A stretch of 64,000 bases of DNA, from the NCBI GenBank assembly GCA_019694735.1, contig JAIBBJ010000006.1, forward strand, positions 1 through 64,000, in the 5' to 3' direction. Within the stretch, counting starts at the first letter, position 1. Each line of letters opens with the position of its first letter. Shown here one piece after another: positions 53,503-60,904 of the stretch. The translations under genes and the position numbers were made by a program. This DNA is from Gemmatimonadaceae bacterium (GTDB lineage: Bacteria; Gemmatimonadota; Gemmatimonadetes; Gemmatimonadales; Gemmatimonadaceae). The notes beneath the pieces were generated by a model. The model saw only the letters and a list, made by a program, of their open reading frames with translations, was not told the origin of the DNA and ran no database searches.

Positions 53503-53508
53503 ACGCTA
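53503..53508 (-). promoter_or_regulatory. -10-like TAGCGT upstream of ccmA
   Basis: TAGCGT on the minus strand lies 32 bases before the ccmA ATG. It fits TANNNT; no -35 is clear. Confidence 0.35.
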
Positions 53509-53564
53509 GCGGCTCGGCGCGATGCGCGGAACGGCGCGCGGCCTCCGCCCGGGCCGCTCCGCGG

Positions 53565-53888
53565 TCATTCGAGGGTGACGAGCTCGAACAGGCTGTCGAG
53601 GCGCGTGAGCTGCAGCATCTCGCGGACCGCGCGGGCCGGGTTCACGAGGCGCGTGCGCAGGCCACGCTCGCGGGCGCGCTTCTGCAGGAGCACCAGGACG
53701 CCAAGCCCGCTCGCATCGAGCTCGATGGTGCGCGTGAGGTCGATGGAGACGGCCGGCTCCCCCGCCTGCGCGGCGGCCGCCAACGCCTCGAGCGACGCCC
53801 GACGGAAGTCGAGGCGATGGTCCGAGGTGAGACGGAACGGAGCGACGAGCGACGGCACGGGGGCCTCCACGACGGCGATGGACGACAT
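53565..53888 (-). CDS. STAS-domain anti-sigma-factor antagonist-like protein
   Basis: ATG at 53888 with GGGAGGA seven bases upstream gives 107 residues. The STAS pattern SIDLTRTIELDASGLGVLVLL carries Ser60 at the usual phosphorylation position (D-A-S-G). Such proteins release sigma factors by partner switching with RsbW-like kinases. No kinase is adjacent. The promoter may lie in the AT-richer gap upstream. Confidence 0.83.
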   Translation of the reverse strand: MSSIAVVEAPVPSLVAPFRLTSDHRLDFRRASLEALAAAAQAGEPAVSIDLTRTIELDASGLGVLVLLQKRARERGLRTRLVNPARAVREMLQLTRLDSLFELVTLE

Positions 53889-54158
53889 CTGACGTTCCTC
53901 CCACGCAGGGAAGAGCCTTCCGACAGGGGCCAATTCGTCGCCGATCGCGGGGTGGTGCACTCGTGCCTCCCTCGCGTCCACATTCGGCAACCGGACGATC
54001 TCGGCCTGTCCGAGACTCCTGGCTTTGCGACCCCACCTCGCGATGGGAGTGCTCTTTTCGGTGTGGCGTTCTGCGTGTTCGGACCCGATGAAATGCCAAT
54101 TCCGTGCCACCGGTTCCTGAAACACAACTCATTGTATTTCAACAACTTGAGCAGCTAT

Positions 54159-54177
54159 CACAACGTGATTCGTTGTG
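54159..54177. promoter_or_regulatory. Operator-like dyad CACAACG-N5-CGTTGTG
   Basis: Perfect seven-base arms (54159-54165, 54171-54177) flank TGATT. A related element with CACAAC and TTGT lies 36 bases before it. Such symmetry in an AT-richer promoter region suggests a dimeric regulator site controlling acs or the STAS gene. Confidence 0.45.
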
Positions 54178-54311
54178 CTGTGACGGCGACTCGCGGCAGC
54201 GCTGGCGCAATACGATGCGATGCGTAGAATCTAGTCGGCTGACATAATGTCGCGGAAGGGCTCTGCCGCGGCATTCGTCCCATCGCCCTGCCCAACCCGG
54301 ACTGGCCCTCA

Positions 54312-54317
54312 TAGCAT
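54312..54317 (+). promoter_or_regulatory. -10-like TAGCAT six bases before acs
   Basis: TAGCAT is followed by six bases and the acs ATG at 54324, so a transcript from it would be leaderless. No Shine-Dalgarno sequence precedes the ATG. Confidence 0.45.
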
Positions 54318-54323
54318 TGTCGC

Positions 54324-56288
54324 ATGACCGACATCGCCGTCCTCCTCAGCGAGACCCGGAGCTTCCCGCCGCCGGCGGACTTCCAGCGACAGGCTCACGT
54401 GCGCGATCGCGGGCTCCACGACTCCGCGACGGCCGACCCCATCCACTACTGGGCCGAGCAGGCGAAGTCCCTCACCTGGCGCACGCCGTGGACCCAGGTG
54501 CTCGACTGGCAGCCCCCGCACGCGAAGTGGTTCACCGGCGGCACGCTGAACGTCGCCGAGAACTGCCTCGACCGGCACCTCGCCGGCCCGCGCCGCAACA
54601 AGGCCGCCATCGTGTGGGAGGGCGAGCCCGGGGACCGGCGCACCCTCACCTACTGGGAGCTCGCCCGTGAGGTCCGCGCCTTCGCCAACGTCCTCAAGTC
54701 GCTGGGCGTCCGGAAGGGGGACCGCGTCGGCATCTACTTGCCGCTGATCCCCGAAGCGGCCGTCGCGATGCTCGCCTGCGCCCGCATCGGCGCCATCCAT
54801 TCGGTCGTCTTCGGCGGCTTCAGCCCGGAGTCGCTCCGCGACCGCATGAACGACGCGCAGGCGAAGGTGGTGATCACCGCCGACGGCGGCTACCGCCGCG
54901 GCCAGATCGTCCCGCTCAAGCGCAACACCGACAAGGCCCTCGAGGAGTGCCCCTCGGTGCAGCACGTCGTCGTGGTCCAGCGCCGCGCCGCGGGCCCGAT
55001 CACCGAGGCGCACGTGGACATGCGCGAGGGGCGTGACCACTGGTACCACCGCCTGATGCAGCACGCCCCGGACGCCTGCGCGCCGGAACCGATGGACGCG
55101 GAGGACGTGCTCTTCATCCTCTACACGTCGGGCACGACGGGGAAGCCGAAGGGCATCGTGCACACCACCGGCGGCTACCTCGTCGGCGCCGCCAGCTCGG
55201 CGAGGATGGTGTTCGACCTCAAGGAGGAGGACGTCTTCTGGTGCACCGCCGACGTGGGCTGGATCACCGGGCACACGTACCTCGTGTACGGGCCGCTCGC
55301 GAACGGCGCGACCTGCGTGATGTACGAGGGCGCCCCGGACTGGCCCGAGCGGGACCGGTTCTGGCAACTCGTCGCGCGGCATGGCGTGACCATCCTCTAC
55401 ACGGCGCCCACGGCCATCCGCGCCTTCATGAAGTGGGGCGTGGAGCACCCGCGGAAGCACGACCTCTCGTCGCTCCGGCTCCTCGGCTCGGTCGGTGAGC
55501 CGATCAATCCCGAAGCGTGGATGTGGTACCACGAGCACATCGGCGGCGCACGTTGCCCGATCGTGGACACGTGGTGGCAGACGGAGACGGGCGGGATCGT
55601 GATCTCGCCGCTGCCGGGGCTCACGGCGACCAAGCCGGGCAGCGCCACGCAGCCGCTGCCCGGCTACAGCGTGCAGTTGCTGACGCAGCAGGGGGAGCCG
55701 ATCCCGACCGGCGGCGGCCTGCTCTCCATCACGCGCCCCTGGCCGTCCATGCTGCGCACCATCTGGGGCGACGACCGCCGCTACGTCGAGACCTACTTCT
55801 CCAAGTGGGCGGGCCGGCCGGACCTCTACTTCGCGGGCGACGGCGCCAAGCGCGACGAGGACGGCTACTGGTGGATCCTCGGCCGCGTGGACGACGTCCT
55901 CAACGTGGCCGGCCACCGCATCGGCACGATGGAGGTGGAATCGGCGCTCGTCGAGCATCCCGCGGTCGCCGAGGCGGCGGTGGTCGGCAAGACGCACGAG
56001 CTGAAGGGGCAGTCCGTCTGCGCGTTCGTCACGTTGCGTGACGGGCACCAGAAGAGCTCGGCCCTCCGGGAGGAGCTGCGCGAGTTCGTGGCGCAGAAGA
56101 TCGGGGCGCTCGCCCGGCCGGACGACGTGCTCTTCTCGGCCGACCTGCCGAAGACCCGCTCAGGGAAGATCATGCGGCGGCTCCTGCGCGACATCGCGGA
56201 GGGACGCGCGCTCGGCGACACGACCACGCTGGCGGACCCCAACGTCGTCAACGCGCTCAAGGAGCAGTACGCGGACTCCGAGGGCTGA
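54324..56288 (+). CDS. acs: Acetyl-CoA synthetase
   Basis: The 654-residue adenylate-forming enzyme has [11 protein letters not shown] (P-loop, 267-277), GEPINPEAW, the [10 protein letters not shown] motif and the C-terminal acetylation site [11 protein letters not shown] with catalytic Lys615. Length matches acetyl-CoA synthetases (about 650). It activates acetate to acetyl-CoA, and Lys615 acetylation usually shuts the enzyme off. The start has no ribosome site but a -10-like hexamer six bases upstream. A strong hairpin follows the stop. Confidence 0.95.
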   Translation: MTDIAVLLSETRSFPPPADFQRQAHVRDRGLHDSATADPIHYWAEQAKSLTWRTPWTQVLDWQPPHAKWFTGGTLNVAENCLDRHLAGPRRNKAAIVWEGEPGDRRTLTYWELAREVRAFANVLKSLGVRKGDRVGIYLPLIPEAAVAMLACARIGAIHSVVFGGFSPESLRDRMNDAQAKVVITADGGYRRGQIVPLKRNTDKALEECPSVQHVVVVQRRAAGPITEAHVDMREGRDHWYHRLMQHAPDACAPEPMDAEDVLFILYTSGTTGKPKGIVHTTGGYLVGAASSARMVFDLKEEDVFWCTADVGWITGHTYLVYGPLANGATCVMYEGAPDWPERDRFWQLVARHGVTILYTAPTAIRAFMKWGVEHPRKHDLSSLRLLGSVGEPINPEAWMWYHEHIGGARCPIVDTWWQTETGGIVISPLPGLTATKPGSATQPLPGYSVQLLTQQGEPIPTGGGLLSITRPWPSMLRTIWGDDRRYVETYFSKWAGRPDLYFAGDGAKRDEDGYWWILGRVDDVLNVAGHRIGTMEVESALVEHPAVAEAAVVGKTHELKGQSVCAFVTLRDGHQKSSALREELREFVAQKIGALARPDDVLFSADLPKTRSGKIMRRLLRDIAEGRALGDTTTLADPNVVNALKEQYADSEG

Positions 56289-56310
56289 ACCGGGGAGGGA
56301 CCGCAGGCGA

Positions 56311-56358
56311 CGAGGGCCGGTGGCCGGGCGCGGAGCGCCGCGCGGCCACCGGCCCTCG
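56311..56358. terminator. Convergent hairpin, acs / DsbA-like gene
   Basis: Fifteen-base perfect arms (56311-56325 and 56344-56358) with an 18-base loop lie between the two stops. Confidence 0.65.
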
Positions 56359-56377
56359 GGCCGTGGAGCGGGACCGG

Positions 56378-57133
56378 TCAGGGCTTGACCGGGACCTGCG
56401 CCTTCCGGGCCTCGTCCACGCTGACCGACTTGCCGGTCTCGGCGCTCTGGTTGGCCATGATGCGGACCTTCTCCGCGGCGACGTACCCGCGCATCTGGTC
56501 GTAGCTCATCGATCCGGGGATGATCTGGTCGCCGATCTTGAACGACGGCGTGGACCCCACCCGCAGGCGCTCACCCTCGCGGCGGTTCGCGGCGATCTGC
56601 GGGAGCATCCGCCCCGAATCGAAGCACTCCTCCCATGCCGAGACGTCGAGGCCGACGTCCTTCGCGATCTGCTTGAGCGGTGCCTTGGGGTTCCGCGTCG
56701 CCTGCCCGTTCCAGCGGTCCTGGTTGCGGTAGATGCCGTCGTGCATCTCCCAGAACTTGCTCTGCTCGTTGGCGCAGGCCGCCGCGTTGTGGGCGGCGAC
56801 GGCGTTGCGGTGGATGTCGAGCGGGTAATCGAGGTAGCGGAAGCGGATCTCGCCGGTGGCGACGAGGCGGGCCATGATGTCCGGCTCCTCGACGGTGGCG
56901 AAATAGCCGCACCCCGGGCACTCGAAGTCGGCGAACTCCACGACCTCGACCAGGGCGTCCCGGCTCCCGACGACGACGCCGCGCGCCTCGAGGTTCGCCC
57001 CGGCGCCAGGCTCGAGGGCGATCACCTTGGTGGGGCGGGACAGCACCCAGCCGAGGGCGCCGAGGCCGATGATGGCGACGCCGATGAGGAGCGGACCGAA
57101 CGGGCTGCGGTTGGACGGCTTCACTTTGGACAC
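56378..57133 (-). CDS. DsbA-family thioredoxin-fold protein, membrane-anchored
   Basis: GTG at 57133 gives 251 residues with one N-terminal helix (about 13-31) as an uncut anchor. A thioredoxin_4 domain carries the active site FECPGCGYF (Cys72-Pro-Gly-Cys75) and a cis-Pro in GSTPSFKIG. Members act as periplasmic disulfide oxidases or isomerases. A -10-like TATAAC lies at 57173-57178. Confidence 0.87.
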   Translation of the reverse strand: MSKVKPSNRSPFGPLLIGVAIIGLGALGWVLSRPTKVIALEPGAGANLEARGVVVGSRDALVEVVEFADFECPGCGYFATVEEPDIMARLVATGEIRFRYLDYPLDIHRNAVAAHNAAACANEQSKFWEMHDGIYRNQDRWNGQATRNPKAPLKQIAKDVGLDVSAWEECFDSGRMLPQIAANRREGERLRVGSTPSFKIGDQIIPGSMSYDQMRGYVAAEKVRIMANQSAETGKSVSVDEARKAQVPVKP

Positions 57134-57172
57134 GGACGGAACTCCACGGGGGAGGGTTCAGGTTCGCCGAAA

Positions 57173-57178
57173 GTTATA
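57173..57178 (-). promoter_or_regulatory. -10 TATAAC upstream of the DsbA-like gene
   Basis: TATAAC, a five-of-six match to the sigma-70 -10, lies 39 bases before the GTG. No clear -35. Confidence 0.4.
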
Positions 57179-57219
57179 CCCGGCGGGGGGCCGGGGTAGG
57201 ATACGCGACGCCCCTGCGT

Positions 57220-57225
57220 TAGCTT
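57220..57225 (+). promoter_or_regulatory. -10-like TAGCTT upstream of the 110-residue protein gene
   Basis: TAGCTT lies 46 bases before ATG 57272. Confidence 0.35.
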
Positions 57226-57271
57226 TCCACTGCGGACGGGTCGCCCGTCCATCACCCTCCATCCGGGCGAG

Positions 57272-57604
57272 ATGAGCAGACAGAAGCCCCGCGGCCGTCC
57301 GGTGGCCGCCACCCCGTCGCCGTTCGATCAGGCGCGCGACGAGCTCTTCCAGCACATCATGCGGTGCGGTGTCGTCGGCTGCGAGCCGGAACACATGACC
57401 GAGTGGTTCGACGACACCATGAAGTACATGTCCGAGCGGTATCACGAGCTCGGCACGAAGGATCTGGCCGACCTGCGGACCCTGGGCGAGCGCTTCGCGG
57501 CGCCGGCCAAGCGGCCCGAGCCGACGGCGGCCCCGACGACGGAGCTCGCGCAGGATGCGGGCGATGCGACCGCGGGCGAGCTCGACACGGTGAGCGCGGC
57601 CTGA
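57272..57604 (+). CDS. Hypothetical protein, 110 residues
   Basis: The product has a basic head, a folded core with FDQARDELFQHIMRCGVVGC and EWFDDTMKYMSERYHEL, then a Pro/Ala/Thr-rich tail that looks disordered. Two Cys (33 and 38, roughly) could bind metal. No family recognised. Its own hairpin terminator and -10-like site support a single-gene unit. Confidence 0.6.
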   Translation: MSRQKPRGRPVAATPSPFDQARDELFQHIMRCGVVGCEPEHMTEWFDDTMKYMSERYHELGTKDLADLRTLGERFAAPAKRPEPTAAPTTELAQDAGDATAGELDTVSAA

Positions 57605-57609
57605 GACGA

Positions 57610-57640
57610 CACGGCCCCGGAGCGATGCTCCGGGGCCGTG
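57610..57640. terminator. Perfect 14-bp hairpin with GAT loop
   Basis: Arms 57610-57623 and 57627-57640 are exact complements. It stands between convergent genes and shares the GAT loop of the hairpin at 22641. Confidence 0.75.
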
Positions 57641-57673
57641 TGCGTTCCGCCTCCGCGGGACGGACCGGCATGG

Positions 57674-58171
57674 TCAGCGTCCCTGGGAGCGGCGTGTGCG
57701 TAGGAGCACCCCGAGCCGAACTCCGCCGCCCACGGTGAGCTCGAGGGCGGGCACGACGCGCCCGACGGTGCCGCCCTCCACCCCGACGACCCCGAGCAGC
57801 AGTCCCCGGGCCTTGGCGGTGCCCGCCCCGTCGACCCGTTCGACTCCGAGCCCCGCACCGGCGTACAGGCCGCGCCGTCGCTCCCCGAAGGGATCGAAGA
57901 GGAAGCGCGCGGTGCCCTCGAGCCGCTGGACCCCGGCCGTCCCCGCGCGGCCGTCGGACGCGCCGGCCATCGCCGCGAGCCCGACCCGCGCATACCATCC
58001 GGCTCGCACATTCAGGCCGACCCCCAGGAGCGCGCCCGCGCGCGGCGACAGCACGCCCTCGGCACGGAACTCCACCTGCGGCGCGGGGGTGACCTCCTGC
58101 TGGGCAGCGGCGGTCCGGAACGCGGCGAGCGCGACGCACGCGGCTCCGGCGAGGCGACGGAAGGGCAGCAC
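57674..58171 (-). CDS. Small outer-membrane barrel-like protein
   Basis: GTG at 58171 gives 165 residues with a signal peptide (to about 23, TAAAQ) and alternating strands with Gly/Val/Leu (VGLNVRAGWYARVGLAAMAG and similar in parts). The pattern fits an eight-stranded barrel, but the C-terminus lacks a final aromatic residue, which weakens the call. A TAGCAT hexamer seven bases upstream of GTG suggests leaderless translation. Confidence 0.55.
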   Translation of the reverse strand: MLPFRRLAGAACVALAAFRTAAAQQEVTPAPQVEFRAEGVLSPRAGALLGVGLNVRAGWYARVGLAAMAGASDGRAGTAGVQRLEGTARFLFDPFGERRRGLYAGAGLGVERVDGAGTAKARGLLLGVVGVEGGTVGRVVPALELTVGGGVRLGVLLRTRRSQGR

Positions 58172-58178
58172 GCGCGGA

Positions 58179-58184
58179 ATGCTA
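58179..58184 (-). promoter_or_regulatory. -10-like TAGCAT seven bases before GTG 58171
   Basis: TAGCAT on the minus strand, then seven bases and the start codon. Transcripts would begin at or near the GTG. Confidence 0.4.
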
Positions 58185-58233
58185 TGCTCGGGTGCCGCCG
58201 GGCTCAACGCCCTGCGGCCGGGGGCCGTCCGGC

Positions 58234-58262
58234 TTGCACGGCCTGTGGGGCCCCGGTAGCTT
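58234..58262 (+). promoter_or_regulatory. Promoter of the cyclic-nucleotide-binding protein gene
   Basis: TTGCAC (58234-58239) and TAGCTT (58257-58262) are separated by exactly 17 bases, the best-spaced pair with this -10 form in the window. The start codon follows 30 bases later. Confidence 0.5.
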
Positions 58263-58292
58263 CGCCTTGTAGCCCCCGTTCCCGAGGCAACG

Positions 58293-58757
58293 ATGTCCGA
58301 CGTGGTCGCGCTGCTGCGCGGCGTCTCGATCTTCCAGGACCTGGACGACGGCGAGCTCGCCCGCGTGGCCGAGGTCTGCCGCTCGCAGGAGTTCGTCTCG
58401 GGCGAGTACATCTTCAAGGAAGGCGAGGCGGGGAGCCGGCTCTACCTCATCGTCTCGGGCGACGTGCGCATCTCGCGCGTGGTGCCCGGGAGCGGCGAGG
58501 AGGCGCTGGCGGTGCTCAAGCCCGGCGCGCTGTTCGGCGAGATGTCGGTGTTCGACCGGAGCGAGCGGTCGACGGATGCGATCTCGAACGGCGGCACGAA
58601 GGTGCTGACGATCTCCCGCTCCGACTTCGAGCTGCTGCTCGACTTCAATCGCGACATCGCGTACAAGGTGCTCTGGTCGTGCGTGCGGCTGCTCTCGGGG
58701 CGGCTGCGGGCGACCAACGACTCGCTGCGCAGCTTCCTGGCGATGTCGATGTTCTGA
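58293..58757 (+). CDS. Stand-alone cyclic-nucleotide-binding domain protein
   Basis: This 154-residue protein is one CNB domain: a helical N-terminus, beta roll segments FVSGEYIFKEGEAGSRLYLI and VSGDVRISR, then the phosphate-binding cassette FGEMSVFDRSERSTDA. Residue 97 or so is Ser/Thr where cAMP binders often have the second cassette residue. No DNA-binding helix-turn-helix follows, unlike Crp. The C-terminal helices end at SMF. It may act as a partner-switching or channel-like sensor; the next gene is an M28 peptidase, without obvious link. Confidence 0.85.
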   Translation: MSDVVALLRGVSIFQDLDDGELARVAEVCRSQEFVSGEYIFKEGEAGSRLYLIVSGDVRISRVVPGSGEEALAVLKPGALFGEMSVFDRSERSTDAISNGGTKVLTISRSDFELLLDFNRDIAYKVLWSCVRLLSGRLRATNDSLRSFLAMSMF

Positions 58758-58805
58758 GGCGCGGCCCCGCGGCTGCGCCCGACCCGGATCCACGAGGAAC
58801 CACCA

Positions 58806-60167
58806 ATGCGGGCACGACTCCTCCTCGCCGCGGCGCTCGTCGCGGCGTCGTCGTCTGCGGGGGCGCAGGCGCCCTCGACCATCGGGCTGCAGCGGGACCC
58901 GCGCATCGCCGCGGCGCTCGGGGACATCTCGCCGGCGAGGCTGCGCGCGCTCGACTCCGCGCTGGTGGCGTTCGGCACGCGGCACACGATGAGCGACACG
59001 CTCTCGTCGACCCGCGGCATCGGCGCGGCGCGGCGCTGGATCCACGCCCAGCTGACCCGGGCCTCGACCGACTGCGGCGGCTGCCTGCGCATCGAGTTCG
59101 ACACCGGCTCGGCGGTCGTGGGGCGGTCGCCCGAGCGGCCCACGGTGCGGCTCGTCAACGTCGTCGCCTGGCTCCCAGGGCGGGACACGTCCCGCGTGGT
59201 GGTGATCGGCGGCCACTACGATTCCTGCATCTGCTCGACGAACGCCATGGACTTCACCGCCGACGCGCCCGGCGCGGACGATGACGGGTCGGGCACCGTC
59301 GCCGTGATGGAGCTCGCGCGCGTGACGGCCAAGCACTTCCCGCGCGGCTTCGACGCCTCGATCGCGTTCGTGCTCTACACCGGCGAGGAGCAGGGTCTGC
59401 TCGGGTCCACGCAGTTCGCCGAACGGCTCGCTCGCGAGGGGCGGACGGTGACGGCGGCCTTCACCGACGACATCGTCGGCAACGTCGTCGCCGACGACGG
59501 CCGCATGGACTCGACCTCGGTGCGCGTGTTCGCGGTGGATTCGCTCGCCGTCGGCGGCGGGGAGCTCGCGCGCTACGTCTGGGCGACGGGGGCCCTCTAC
59601 CAGCCGCAGTTCGAGGTGCTGCCGGTGCTACGGCTCGACCGTCTCGGGCGCGGCGGCGACCACCGGCCCTTCGTCGACCGCGGCATCCCCGGCCTCCGCT
59701 TCACGGAGCGGCTCGAGAACTACAAGCGCCAGCATCTCCCCACCGACTCGCTCGCCGACGTGAACTTCGGCTATGTGGCGCGGGTGGCGCGCCTCAATCT
59801 CGCGACCGTCGCGTCGCTCGCCGCGGCGCCCGCGCGCCCGGAACGCACCGGCTACGCCCGCGACCGCGCCTCCGGTGGACAGGCGTTCACCATCCGGTGG
59901 TCGCCGGTGGCCAACGCGGCCGGGTACGAGCTGCTCGTGCGGCGGACGACCGCGCCGACGTACACCCGCGTCGTCGCCGCGGGGAACGTCACCGAATTCC
60001 TGCTCGACGAGCAGCTCGACGACGTGTGGGTCGGCGTCCGCGCCGTCGGCGCGGACGGACACCGGTCGCTCACGACCGTGGTCGGTGCGCCGGGCGGCCC
60101 ACGCCTGCAGAACCCCCAGCCGCGCGGCGCCGCGCCGGCTCCCGCGCGTCCGCCGGCGGCCCCGTGA
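58806..60167 (+). CDS. Exported M28 peptidase with a C-terminal beta domain
   Basis: The 453-residue protein has a signal peptide (1-20, SAGAQ), an M28 domain with ligands in GGHYDS (His137), PGADDDGSG (Asp158-160 region), TGEEQG (Glu194-195) and a late GGDHRPF, and a C-terminal Fn3-like domain (about 345-430) before an Ala/Pro tail. It should act in the periplasm or outside the cell. It overlaps the DUF2461 gene by GTGA. Confidence 0.88.
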   Translation: MRARLLLAAALVAASSSAGAQAPSTIGLQRDPRIAAALGDISPARLRALDSALVAFGTRHTMSDTLSSTRGIGAARRWIHAQLTRASTDCGGCLRIEFDTGSAVVGRSPERPTVRLVNVVAWLPGRDTSRVVVIGGHYDSCICSTNAMDFTADAPGADDDGSGTVAVMELARVTAKHFPRGFDASIAFVLYTGEEQGLLGSTQFAERLAREGRTVTAAFTDDIVGNVVADDGRMDSTSVRVFAVDSLAVGGGELARYVWATGALYQPQFEVLPVLRLDRLGRGGDHRPFVDRGIPGLRFTERLENYKRQHLPTDSLADVNFGYVARVARLNLATVASLAAAPARPERTGYARDRASGGQAFTIRWSPVANAAGYELLVRRTTAPTYTRVVAAGNVTEFLLDEQLDDVWVGVRAVGADGHRSLTTVVGAPGGPRLQNPQPRGAAPAPARPPAAP

Positions 60168-60889
60168 GCGCCTTCCGCCAGTTCCGGCCGCAGGCACTGA
60201 CCTTCCTCCGCGGACTCAAGCGGCACAACGACAAGCCCTGGTTCGAGGCGAACCGCCCGACCTACCAGGCCGAGGTGCTCGGCCCGCTCAAGCTGCTTGC
60301 GGAGGAGCTCGACGTGCGCTTCGCGCGGCTGGCGCCGGAGTTCGTCGCGCCCCCGCGGCACGCGCTCTTCCGGATCCACCGCGATGTGCGCTTCTCGAAG
60401 GACAAGTCGCCGTACAAGACGCACGCGGCGCTCTGGGCCTTCCACCGCGATGCCGGGCGCGGCGTCGGACGTGACGCGCACGGCGGCGCCGGCTTCTACT
60501 TCCACATCGAACCCGGCGCCTCGCTCGTCGCCGGCGGGTTCTGGATGCCGCCCCGGCCGCTGCTCGGGCGGATCCGCGAGCGGATCGTCGACGAGCAGCG
60601 GGGGTTCGAGAAGCTGGTCAGGGCGCCCGCCTTCACGCGCCGATTCGGCGCGCTCTCCGAGGACGACCCCGGCGTGCGACTCACGCGGGTACCGCGCGGC
60701 TTCGCGCCCGACCACCCGGCCGCGCACTGGCTGCGCTTCAACAGCTTCACCGCGCACCGGATGCTGACCGACGCCGAGGTGCTGTCGCCGAGGCTCGTCG
60801 ATGCGATCATGAAGGATTACGCGGCGCTGCTGCCCCTCGTGCGCTGGCTGAACGCGACGCTCGGCTACCCGCCGGCGACCGCGCGCTGA
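60164..60889 (+). CDS. DUF2461 (TIGR02453) family protein
   Basis: GTG at 60164 gives 241 residues with family marks FLRGLKRHNDKPWFEANRPTY (in parts), FRIHRDVRFSKDKSPYKTH (in parts) and GAGFYFHIEPGASLVAGGFW. No signal peptide. Family function unknown. The start overlaps the M28 stop as GTGA. Confidence 0.85.
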   Translation: MSAFRQFRPQALTFLRGLKRHNDKPWFEANRPTYQAEVLGPLKLLAEELDVRFARLAPEFVAPPRHALFRIHRDVRFSKDKSPYKTHAALWAFHRDAGRGVGRDAHGGAGFYFHIEPGASLVAGGFWMPPRPLLGRIRERIVDEQRGFEKLVRAPAFTRRFGALSEDDPGVRLTRVPRGFAPDHPAAHWLRFNSFTAHRMLTDAEVLSPRLVDAIMKDYAALLPLVRWLNATLGYPPATAR

Positions 60890-60904
60890 CGCGCGGGCAC
60901 CGCG

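Larger units (their letters stand above)
53889..54323. other. 435-base gene-free control region between the STAS gene and acs
   Basis: No credible gene is present. The middle (about 54110-54250) is clearly less GC-rich than the rest of the window. It holds a 7-bp dyad at 54159-54177, a second CACAAC half-site at 54123-54128 and several -10-like hexamers (TAGAAT 54225-54230, CATAAT 54243-54248, TAGCAT 54312-54317). Confidence 0.6.
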
